The notes under the pieces were generated by a model, which was not told the DNA's origin, did no database searches, and was given only the letters and a program-made list of their open reading frames with translations. Below, one piece after another: positions 1 to 6,148 of a stretch of 7,836 nucleotides of DNA. The stretch is taken from NCBI GenBank assembly GCA_947176545.1, contig CAMWRB010000050.1:1-7836 (forward strand), read 5' to 3'. The DNA comes from an uncultured Porphyromonadaceae bacterium. GTDB lineage: Bacteria > Bacteroidota > Bacteroidia > Bacteroidales > Muribaculaceae. Numbering within the stretch: position 1 is the first letter of the stretch; each line of letters starts with the position of its first letter. Made by a program: the position numbers and the translations under genes.

Positions 1-39
1 GCCCGTATCGGTTTTCGCCTCGCGAAAACCGGGGCGGGT
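1..39. other. Strong G+C-rich hairpin at the window edge (possible terminator of an upstream gene)
   Basis: Bases 9-18 (CGGTTTTCGC) pair perfectly with 22-31 (GCGAAAACCG) around a 3-nt loop. After a 3x3 internal loop, CCCG at 2-5 pairs with CGGG at 35-38. No T-run follows on the + strand, so a classical intrinsic terminator for a + strand gene is not complete. On the - strand the sequence that would follow lies outside the window. It may be a terminator stem or an intergenic repeat. Only the pairing is seen; the function is inferred. Confidence 0.5.
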
Positions 40-53
40 ACGGCGGGTATGAT

Positions 54-88
54 ATATCGGCATTCGATATCGCCCCGCGTCGCGCGGG
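54..88. other. Two further adjacent hairpins in the upstream intergenic region
   Basis: ATATCG at 54-59 pairs with CGATAT at 65-70 (5-nt loop). CCCGCG at 74-79 pairs with CGCGGG at 83-88 (3-nt loop). With the stem at 1-39 this makes three hairpins in under 90 bases, in G+C-rich sequence that changes abruptly to A/T-rich sequence after about base 90. Two forward frames are open across this stretch (to about 135 and 149), but neither gives a recognisable protein, so I treat it as non-coding. It could be a REP-like intergenic repeat or the 3' end of an upstream transcript. Confidence 0.4.
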
Positions 89-201
89 CTATATTAACAT
101 TATATCTCATATCATCATTTGTCCTATCTCATTAATATTCAAACCGTGATAATTTTAAAAAGAAAAAATTGAGAAAATAGCTACAATTCAATTTTTTTTG
201 C

Positions 202-209
202 TATTTTTG
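202..209 (+). promoter_or_regulatory. Candidate -7 promoter box (TATTTTTG) for the rluB-asnS-lnb transcript
   Basis: TATTTTTG fits the Bacteroidota -7 consensus TAnnTTTG exactly. It lies 87 bases before the ATG at 297, in a strongly A/T-rich tract (about 95-296) typical of promoter and leader DNA in this phylum. No convincing -33 TTTG element stands at the usual spacing of about 20 bases; the T-run at 192-199 is too close. The predicted transcript start is near 214-218, giving a leader of about 80 nt. In A/T-rich DNA such an octamer can arise by chance. Confidence 0.4.
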
Positions 210-246
210 TCCCGTAATTTCAATATAATCATTTTTAATCATTCAT

Positions 247-257
247 ATCTCTGAGAT
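247..257. promoter_or_regulatory. Short palindrome in the rluB leader
   Basis: ATCTCTGAGAT is an 11-nt perfect palindrome with a single central base. An alternative small hairpin is TCTCT (248-252) with AGAGA (258-262). It sits 40 bases before the rluB start and downstream of the predicted transcription start. It could be an operator half-site pair or a weak leader hairpin. It is short enough to be chance. Confidence 0.2.
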
Positions 258-296
258 AGAGAGTTGTAATTAAAACTAAAAAATTTAAAAATCAAC

Positions 297-1529
297 ATGG
301 AACCCGAAAAGAAGCCAAAGCGTCCGAGAATCGGAGCTATCAGCACATCATCTTTAGATTCTAATGACCAAGAATTTCGTTACCAGAGACCAAACACAAC
401 TCCTGAGAACTCTACAGTAACAGAACAGGACAGCGATAATACCCCCACCTTCCGCCGTCCGGCCTACCAGCCGTATCAGCGCCGGGAGGGTAATTATCAA
501 CCCCGTACCTCATACACCCGCACTGACGAAAACGGTTACCAACCCCGTCAGCAGAACGGATACCAGCCCCGTCAGCAGAACGGATATCAACCCCGTCAGC
601 AGAACGGTTACCAACCCCGTCAGCAAGGAGGCTACCAGCCGCGTCAGCAGGGCGGTTATCAACCTCGACAGCAGGGTGGATATCAGCCGCGTCAGCAGAA
701 CGGTTATCGCAATAACCGCAACCAGAACGGTTACAACAACCGCCCGGGACAGAAGATGTTTACACCCCGTCCCAAACAGATAGATTACGTCATCGAGGAT
801 GTAGACCCGAATGCAGAGATTCGCCTGAATAAATTCATGGCCAATGCCGGTGTCTGCTCACGTCGCGAGGCTGATGAATATATCACAAACGGATTAGTGA
901 AAATCAATGGTGAGGTTGTCACCGAATTGGGAGTAAAAATCAAGTCAACCGACGTTGTCGAATATAATGACAAGGTAGTGACACCCGAGCGCAAATGCTA
1001 CATACTGCTCAACAAGCCCAAGGATTGCGTCACTACTTCCGATGACCCCAATGGCCGCACTACCGTCCTGGACCTCGTCAAGAATGCCTGTCAGGAACGC
1101 ATCTATCCCGTAGGTCGTCTCGACAGAAACACCACCGGTGTGCTGCTGCTCACCAACGACGGTGACCTGGCAAGCAAGCTCACACATCCCAAATTTGTCA
1201 AGAAGAAAATTTACCATGTGTGGACAGACAAAGATATCACCGAAGAGGATATGCAGCGCATTGCCGACGGCATAGAGCTTGAGGATGGCGAAATCCATGC
1301 CGACGCCATATCATACGTCACAGACACAGACCGTGACCAGGCCGGCATCGAAATCCACAGTGGCCGCAACCGTATCGTTCGTCGCATATTCGAACATCTC
1401 GGCTATCGCGTCACCAAGCTCGACCGAGTTTATTTCGCAGGTCTCACCAAGAAGAATCTCCCCAGAGGTCGCTGGCGCTATCTCACTCAGGAGGAAGTCA
1501 ATTTCTTGAGAATGGGCTCATTTGAATAA
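297..1529 (+). CDS. rluB: RsuA/RluB-family rRNA pseudouridine synthase with disordered N-terminal repeat region
   Basis: The protein has 410 residues. It should isomerise a uridine to pseudouridine in ribosomal RNA, most likely 23S rRNA, in the cytoplasm. Residues 1-173 are low-complexity, rich in Arg, Gln, Tyr, Asn and Gly, with seven tandem YQPRQQ-type octapeptides at 79-134. An S4 RNA-binding domain follows at about 174-230 ([19 protein letters not shown]). The catalytic domain carries the family motif GRLDRNTTG at 273-281, with the predicted catalytic Asp at 276, and the C-terminal [17 protein letters not shown] at 356-372. E. coli RluB has about 290 residues; the excess here is the N-terminal region. 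The ATG at 297 is preceded by an A-rich leader with no Shine-Dalgarno sequence, as usual in this phylum. The family is certain; RluB rather than RsuA or RluF is a best guess. The gene is 37 nt upstream of asnS and likely leads the transcript. Confidence 0.93.
   Translation: MEPEKKPKRPRIGAISTSSLDSNDQEFRYQRPNTTPENSTVTEQDSDNTPTFRRPAYQPYQRREGNYQPRTSYTRTDENGYQPRQQNGYQPRQQNGYQPRQQNGYQPRQQGGYQPRQQGGYQPRQQGGYQPRQQNGYRNNRNQNGYNNRPGQKMFTPRPKQIDYVIEDVDPNAEIRLNKFMANAGVCSRREADEYITNGLVKINGEVVTELGVKIKSTDVVEYNDKVVTPERKCYILLNKPKDCVTTSDDPNGRTTVLDLVKNACQERIYPVGRLDRNTTGVLLLTNDGDLASKLTHPKFVKKKIYHVWTDKDITEEDMQRIADGIELEDGEIHADAISYVTDTDRDQAGIEIHSGRNRIVRRIFEHLGYRVTKLDRVYFAGLTKKNLPRGRWRYLTQEEVNFLRMGSFE
531..698 (+). 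repeat. Seven tandem 24-bp units encoding [N/G]GYQPRQQ within rluB
   Basis: Seven in-frame units start at 531, 555, 579, 603, 627, 651 and 675. Units 1-4 encode NGYQPRQQ and units 5-7 encode GGYQPRQQ. A decayed eighth unit (NGYRNNRN) follows at 699-722, and earlier decayed copies (YQPYQRR, NYQPRTS) precede the array. Units 1 and 4 differ only at the last base, which points to past duplication of a three-unit block. Apart from the Asn/Gly switch in codon 1, all differences between units are silent third-base changes, so the amino-acid sequence appears to be maintained. Copy number could vary between strains by slippage or recombination. Confidence 0.95.
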
Positions 1530-1566
1530 TCATATAAAAGTTAGCAGATATTACACCATATATATA

Positions 1567-2964
1567 ATGAAAGATATCAGACGTACGCTCGTATCACGAC
1601 TACTCAACAATGCCGATGAATACATCGGCCGCGAAGTCGATGTCAAAGGGTGGGTTCGCTCACGCCGTGGCAACAAGTATGTGCAGTTTGTGGCTCTCAA
1701 CGATGGCTCTACTGTCAAGTCACTGCAGATAGTCTTCGATTTGACCAAATTCTCGGACGAGGAACTCAAGGCTGTCACCACAGGCTCTTCAATACATGTG
1801 CAGGGGCTGCTTGTTGAATCTGCCGGCAAAGGACAGAATGTTGAAATACAAGCTGATTCACTGGAAGTATACGGAACTGCCAGCGGTGAGGACTATCCGT
1901 TGCAGAAGAAGGGGCACTCTCTCGAGTTCCTCCGTGAGATAGCACACCTCCGTCCGCGTACCAACACTTTCGCAAGTGTCCTGCGTATTCGCCACGCATT
2001 GGCTTACGCCATACATAAATTCTTCAACGACAAGGGATTCTATTATTTCCACACACCCCTTATCACAGCCTCAGACTGCGAGGGTGCCGGAGCACAATTT
2101 CAGGTGACCTGTCTTGACGTCAATGAGCCCCCGCGTGATGAGGAGGGCAAAGTAGACTATTCACAGGACTTCTTCGGCAAGATGGCATCCCTGACAGTCT
2201 CCGGTCAGCTCGAGGGTGAGTTGGGTGCCACCGCTTTAGGATGTATCTATACATTCGGACCGACTTTCCGCGCCGAGAACTCCAACACTCCGCGTCACCT
2301 CTCCGAGTTCTGGATGATTGAACCCGAGATGGCATTCTACGAAATTGCCGACAATATGGACCTTGCGGAGGAATTTATCAAGTATTGCATCAAGTATGCG
2401 CTCGAACACTGCAAGGATGACATTGAATTCCTTGCCGAACACTTCGATAAGGAACTCCCCGAACGTCTGCGGTTTGTAATAGACAACGATTTCGTTCGTC
2501 TTCCCTACACCGAGGGTATCAAAATTCTGGAACAGAGCGGCAAGAAATTTGAATTCCCGGTATATTGGGGTGTGGACCTTGCCTCCGAACACGAACGTTA
2601 CCTTGTGGAGGAACACTTCAAGAAGCCGGTCATCCTCACCGACTATCCCAAGGAGATTAAGGCTTTCTATATGAAGCTCAATGATGACGGCAAGACTGTT
2701 CGCGCAATGGATGTGCTCTTCCCCAAAATCGGCGAAATCATCGGAGGCTCACAACGTGAGGAGAATTATGACAAGCTCCTGGCCCGTATCAACGAACTCG
2801 GTCTCGAGGGAATGGATTGGTATCTCGATACACGCCGCTTCGGAACCGTTCCTCATTCCGGCTTCGGACTCGGATTTGAACGACTCGTTCTCTTCGTGAC
2901 CGGTATGCAGAATATCCGCGACGTCATCCCCTTCCCAAGATATCCGAAAAACTGCGAATATTAA
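1567..2964 (+). CDS. asnS: Asparaginyl-tRNA synthetase (class IIb)
   Basis: The enzyme charges tRNA-Asn with asparagine using ATP, in the cytoplasm. From the ATG at 1567 the protein has 465 residues, against 466 in E. coli AsnRS, to which it aligns over its whole length. An OB-fold anticodon-binding domain covers about 20-105 ([12 protein letters not shown]). The class II catalytic domain follows, with motif 1 ending at Pro164 ([10 protein letters not shown]), motif 2 at 234-252 ([16 protein letters not shown]) and motif 3 at 434-440 (GLGFERL, Arg439). EGAG at 172-175 and IIGGSQREE at 391-399 are typical. An in-frame ATG at 1522 would add 15 residues and overlap rluB by 8 bases; I prefer 1567 because it gives the family length and the N-terminus expected for AsnRS. 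The TAA stop shares its last A with the ATG of the next gene (TAATG), which suggests translational coupling. All key motifs are intact. Confidence 0.97.
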   Translation: MKDIRRTLVSRLLNNADEYIGREVDVKGWVRSRRGNKYVQFVALNDGSTVKSLQIVFDLTKFSDEELKAVTTGSSIHVQGLLVESAGKGQNVEIQADSLEVYGTASGEDYPLQKKGHSLEFLREIAHLRPRTNTFASVLRIRHALAYAIHKFFNDKGFYYFHTPLITASDCEGAGAQFQVTCLDVNEPPRDEEGKVDYSQDFFGKMASLTVSGQLEGELGATALGCIYTFGPTFRAENSNTPRHLSEFWMIEPEMAFYEIADNMDLAEEFIKYCIKYALEHCKDDIEFLAEHFDKELPERLRFVIDNDFVRLPYTEGIKILEQSGKKFEFPVYWGVDLASEHERYLVEEHFKKPVILTDYPKEIKAFYMKLNDDGKTVRAMDVLFPKIGEIIGGSQREENYDKLLARINELGLEGMDWYLDTRRFGTVPHSGFGLGFERLVLFVTGMQNIRDVIPFPRYPKNCEY

Positions 2965-4322
2965 TGAAATCTATATCCGGAAACCCGTTTACGGACATCC
3001 TGTGCAGAATGGGTTCTTCGGTATTGACCTGTCTGACCATCCTGACTGTCACACTGTCAGGATGGGCTCAGGCCAAAACCGACACTATTTATACCGGGAA
3101 CACGCTCACGGCGAGCCTCGTCACATGTTATCCGGGGCCGGAAGTGTATGAGCTTTGCGGCCACGAAGCGTTGCGCATCAGAGGCATATACAGCAACGGA
3201 CTCCCGGTAGACAGTGTCTGGAATTATGGAGTCTTCGACTTCAACTCTCCAAATTTCATATACCGTTTCGTCAAGGGTGAGACCGACTATATGGTGCTCG
3301 GATACCCCTTCGACCGGTTTCTCCCCGAATACCGTAACCGAGGCTCCAAGGTTGTGGAACAAGACCTTAACCTCACCCCGGAGGAAGTCGAACACCTTCG
3401 CGCGCTCCTGCAGACCAACTCACTCCCCGCCAACAGAGTCTATAGATACAATTACGTCAAGGACAACTGCTCCACACGTATTGTCGATATGGTTGACTCA
3501 GCCTCCACACGCCCTATTATATACCCTAAAAACGCCGGATACAAGTCATTTCGCGATGTGATGAGACACTATCACGAAGGTTATCCCTGGTATCAGTTCG
3601 GCATCGACCTCGCTCTCGGCTCGCTCATTGACCTCCCTGTCACATCACGTGAGGAGACGTTTGTACCGGTCATTTTGGAGTCAAAAGCATCAGACGCACA
3701 TTTCGAAGATTCCGACACTCAACTCATCAGGGAGACACGGATACTGAATCAGGGAGTCGGTGACGCTCGAATGCCCGCCACCTCACCGTGGCTCACTCCA
3801 CTTGCCGCCTCCATATATCTGCTTGTGATTTGTATTGCAGTCTCCATCTTCAACTGGAGGACGCACACTTTGTCAAGATGGTGGTTTGCTCTCTACTTCC
3901 TGCTCCTCGGCCTCAGCGGATGTGTGATATGGTTTCTCGTATTCATATCGTCACATTACGCCACCTCTCCCAATATATTGGCAATCTGGCTCAACCCGTT
4001 GCAGCTGATAATACCGGTGTGCATCTGGTGGCGTAAGGCACGCCCCGCCGTCACGGCTATGATTTACATCAATATACTGCTGGCGGTGCTTCTACTGATA
4101 GTTTGGCCTTTCCAGCCGCAATCCGCCAACCCGGCTTTCTTCCCGCTCATGACGTCCGACATCGTGCTCTGCCTGGGCTATATAGCATCAGGCGCTCAGT
4201 TCACACCCGCCCGTGACAAGAACGGCAACCGGCATAAAGGGTCAGACAACCGTCGCTCAAAGTCCAACAATAAAAACAGACGTAACAACGTTAATAATCA
4301 ACGCAAATTTATCCTGCGGTAA
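2964..4322 (+). CDS. lnb: DUF4105 / Lnb-like lipoprotein N-acyltransferase, exported N-terminal domain plus five TM segments
   Basis: The 452-residue protein has a signal peptide ending near AQA (35-37), a periplasmic domain at about 40-260, five predicted TM segments (about 276-297, 305-328, 336-356, 362-384, 389-410) and a basic, Asn-rich tail (415-452) that should be cytoplasmic. The periplasmic domain has the DUF4105 signature: CGHEALRI at 65-72, WNYGVFDF at 86-93 and DNCSTR at 167-172. His67 and Cys169 are the likely catalytic pair. Members of this family in Bacteroides were recently described as Lnb, which N-acylates the N-terminal cysteine of mature lipoproteins in bacteria lacking Lnt; the substrate here is inferred. 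The ATG at 2964 overlaps the asnS stop by one base. A second start at 3009 (Met16) would give a more usual 22-residue signal peptide, so the start is open. The exported phosphatase-like gene follows after 14 nt. Confidence 0.8.
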   Translation: MKSISGNPFTDILCRMGSSVLTCLTILTVTLSGWAQAKTDTIYTGNTLTASLVTCYPGPEVYELCGHEALRIRGIYSNGLPVDSVWNYGVFDFNSPNFIYRFVKGETDYMVLGYPFDRFLPEYRNRGSKVVEQDLNLTPEEVEHLRALLQTNSLPANRVYRYNYVKDNCSTRIVDMVDSASTRPIIYPKNAGYKSFRDVMRHYHEGYPWYQFGIDLALGSLIDLPVTSREETFVPVILESKASDAHFEDSDTQLIRETRILNQGVGDARMPATSPWLTPLAASIYLLVICIAVSIFNWRTHTLSRWWFALYFLLLGLSGCVIWFLVFISSHYATSPNILAIWLNPLQLIIPVCIWWRKARPAVTAMIYINILLAVLLLIVWPFQPQSANPAFFPLMTSDIVLCLGYIASGAQFTPARDKNGNRHKGSDNRRSKSNNKNRRNNVNNQRKFILR

Positions 4323-4336
4323 TCACAGGTACTGAA

Positions 4337-5947
4337 ATGTATTACGAACGCAACCGGCATAACGGCATGATAGGCCGCTTCATATCCTCTATGGTCATGG
4401 GACTCATGACCATAAACGCCGTTGCGCATACCGACGCCTCGCGTCCACGCCTGGTGGTCAGTATCGTCATTGACCAGTTGCGCACCGATTACCTTGAATA
4501 CCTCCGCGAATACTTCGGAGATACCGGTTTCAACCGAATGGTACGCGAGGGACTGTATTTGCGTGATGTCGACTTCAAGGCTCTGATAGGAGATGCCCCC
4601 ACAGGGACAGCGGTCATCTATACCGGTGCTAATCCTGCGCTCAACGGCATCGCCGGCGCAGAAGTCTACGACCATCAGAGCAGACGGCTTGCTCCGGCTC
4701 TCAATGATGCCTCCACAATAGGTAATTTCACCAATGCCACACTTTCGCCGGCTCAACTGCGTCTTTCCACCATCTCCGATGAGATAGCAATCGACGGAAT
4801 AGGACTCGGTCTCGTTTATGCAGTATCGGCCGACCCTCAGCAGGCCATTATCATGGCCGGACACGCCGGCAACGCAGCTCTCTGGCTCGACCAAAACACA
4901 GGCAACTGGTGTTCCACTACATATTACCGGGATTTCCCGCAACATATATCTCTGCGCAACCACCGGACACCGCTCTCCAAACGTCTCGACTCAATGAGCT
5001 GGAAGCCCGTGATGTCACTCGACAAATATCCGGCAATACCGGCTCAGAAGAGAGACTATCCTTTCACCTATACATATCCCACCTCTGACCGCAACGTTTA
5101 TACCCGTTTTGCCGTCTCACCCCCGGGAAATGATGAGGTGACCGACGTGGCTATCAGCTGTATCGACGCCCTGCAGCTCGGCAACCGCAGTGAGGCTATC
5201 GATATGCTCAATGTCGCATATTCTCTCGCTCCATACACTGAGGTTACCGACGGAGACTACCGCCTGGAACTTCAGGACGCATACATCCGCCTTGACCAAC
5301 AAATCTCAAGGCTGCTCGAAGCTATCGACAGGAAGACAGGACTTCGCAATACACTCGTTCTCCTGACTTCTACAGGATATTATCACGAGCCGACTGTCGA
5401 TGACCCGAAATATCGCATACCGACCGGCGAAATTTCGCTCAAACGTATCGAGTCGTTGCTCAACTCATTCTTATCGGCCAAGTATGGAAATGCCGACTAT
5501 GTCGGTGGCATCTACTTCAATCAGATATTTCTCAACAACGACCTGATTGACAAACGTAACATTGACCGACAGGCCGTCACTCAGGATGCACGCGAGTTTG
5601 TCATCCGTATGAGCGGAGTGGCCTCGGCACGGACCGTTCAGGAAATCCTCTCCGACACATCCCCGCAGGCCGAAAGTCTAAGACTCACTATCGACCCCAA
5701 GACATCCGGCGACATACTGCTCACATTCACACCCGGATGGAAAGTGGTCGACGACCGGACATATCCGCAAACCGTCACACCCGTGCGCGCAGCTGCCGTA
5801 CTGACTCCGGCGGTCATTCTCTCCCCCTCGGTGACACCGCAGACCGTCTCGGAGGAAGTGGATGCCACAACCATAGCCCCCACAGTCACATCCATACTGC
5901 GCATCAGAAGTCCCAACGGCGCACAAGAGAAGCCTTTGAAATACTGA
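4337..5947 (+). CDS. Exported alkaline-phosphatase-superfamily protein (PafA-like), probably catalytically inactive
   Basis: The protein has 536 residues. A signal peptide ends near AVA (28-30) with no lipobox, so a soluble periplasmic product is likely; Met11 (4367) is an alternative start. Its layout follows PafA-type phosphodiesterase/phosphatases: PRLVVSIVIDQLRTDY at 37-52, IYTGANPALNGIAG at 94-107, AGHAGNAALW at 174-183, RLDQQISRLLEAID at 318-331, and a C-terminal IAPTVTSILRI...PNGA...KPL. Asp46 matches the first metal ligand. The other ligands appear lost: the DxxxH pair reads Pro299...Val303, the DH pair reads Thr346-Gly347, and no His occurs after residue 350, so the final His ligand is absent. 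Lys and Arg of the PafA phosphate pocket also look replaced in ADPQQAII (165-172). The comparison is from memory of PafA, without an alignment run. It lies 14 nt after lnb, and the reading frame is intact. It is best called a pseudophosphatase of unknown role, perhaps in binding a lipid or glycan phosphate or an Lnb partner. Confidence 0.85.
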   Translation: MYYERNRHNGMIGRFISSMVMGLMTINAVAHTDASRPRLVVSIVIDQLRTDYLEYLREYFGDTGFNRMVREGLYLRDVDFKALIGDAPTGTAVIYTGANPALNGIAGAEVYDHQSRRLAPALNDASTIGNFTNATLSPAQLRLSTISDEIAIDGIGLGLVYAVSADPQQAIIMAGHAGNAALWLDQNTGNWCSTTYYRDFPQHISLRNHRTPLSKRLDSMSWKPVMSLDKYPAIPAQKRDYPFTYTYPTSDRNVYTRFAVSPPGNDEVTDVAISCIDALQLGNRSEAIDMLNVAYSLAPYTEVTDGDYRLELQDAYIRLDQQISRLLEAIDRKTGLRNTLVLLTSTGYYHEPTVDDPKYRIPTGEISLKRIESLLNSFLSAKYGNADYVGGIYFNQIFLNNDLIDKRNIDRQAVTQDAREFVIRMSGVASARTVQEILSDTSPQAESLRLTIDPKTSGDILLTFTPGWKVVDDRTYPQTVTPVRAAAVLTPAVILSPSVTPQTVSEEVDATTIAPTVTSILRIRSPNGAQEKPLKY

Positions 5948-5965
5948 TTTTTCGGAAATTATCAC

Positions 5966-5973
5966 TATATTTG
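5966..5973 (+). promoter_or_regulatory. Candidate distal -7 promoter box (TATATTTG) for secA
   Basis: TATATTTG is an exact match to TAnnTTTG. It lies 19 bases after the stop codon of the upstream gene. The only nearby TTTG (5935-5938) is about 27 bases away, longer than the usual spacing of about 20, so the -33 element is weak. Transcription would start near 5979 and give a leader of about 170 nt that includes the hairpins at 5992-6084. Confidence 0.4.
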
Positions 5974-5991
5974 CAATTTGAATACCATCGG

Positions 5992-6084
5992 TGACTGCCG
6001 CACATGACTCCCATAGCGGGTCATTATCGCTGTCTATGCCGGTATCGCAGACAATTCGTACTGTCACACAGTCAATTGCCGGCA
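5992..6084 (+). promoter_or_regulatory. Structured RNA element in the secA 5' region
   Basis: The 201-bp gap between the phosphatase-like gene and secA contains a nested hairpin: TGCCGG (6037-6042) with CCGGCA (6079-6084), CAATT (6052-6056) with AATTG (6074-6078), and ACTGT (6060-6064) with ACAGT (6068-6072) around a 3-nt loop. That is 16 perfect pairs with a 9-nt bulge on the 5' side. Upstream, two mutually exclusive stems compete for 6016-6024. No T-run follows, so it is not an intrinsic terminator. It matches no riboswitch class I recognise. It could be a regulatory leader of secA, a small RNA, or a protein-binding site. The pairing is seen; the role is inferred. Confidence 0.45.
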
Positions 6085-6111
6085 AACGAGCATAACTCTG
6101 AACCGTAGTAT

Positions 6112-6119
6112 TACTTTTG
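6112..6119 (+). promoter_or_regulatory. Candidate proximal -7 promoter box (TACTTTTG) for secA
   Basis: TACTTTTG also fits TAnnTTTG exactly and lies 29 bases before the secA ATG, at the point where the G+C-balanced hairpin region gives way to an A-rich leader. Transcription from here would start near 6124-6128 and give a leader of only about 25 nt, without the hairpins. No -33 TTTG is seen at the normal distance. This is the more conventional promoter position for secA. Confidence 0.45.
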
Positions 6120-6148
6120 TTGTCGGAAATAAAAAACACACTATATAA

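Noticed and set aside
1..149. Open forward frames at the left edge as the C-terminus of an upstream gene
   Set aside because: Two frames are open for over 40 codons, but neither resembles a known protein end, and the sequence is dominated by hairpins.
531..698. Tandem array as a CRISPR
   Set aside because: The units are contiguous 24-mers with no spacers and stay in frame within a coding sequence.
1522..1566. The longer asnS start, adding 15 residues
   Set aside because: It would overlap rluB, and the extension lies outside the family's usual length; the ATG at 1567 gives 465 residues as expected.
2236..2616. A 126-codon antisense ORF within asnS
   Set aside because: It lies entirely inside the conserved AsnRS catalytic region, with no independent evidence of coding.
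4298..4963. A 221-codon antisense ORF over the lnb/phosphatase-like junction
   Set aside because: It lies opposite two genes with clear family signatures and its translation shows no domain or signal; it is a by-product of codon bias.
5948..5965. T-run after the phosphatase-like gene as an intrinsic terminator
   Set aside because: No stable G+C stem precedes the short T-run, so read-through into secA cannot be excluded.
6004..6108. A 34-codon forward ORF in the secA leader (begins MTPIAGHYRCLC), a possible SecM-like leader peptide
   Set aside because: It has no signal-peptide or arrest-like features, no translation signal, and is short enough to occur by chance. Its sequence coincides with the hairpin element, which better explains any constraint.
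5678..6139. A 153-codon antisense ORF running across the secA upstream gap into the phosphatase-like gene
   Set aside because: It begins at GTG, has no recognisable domain, and most of it is the antisense shadow of a well-supported coding sequence.
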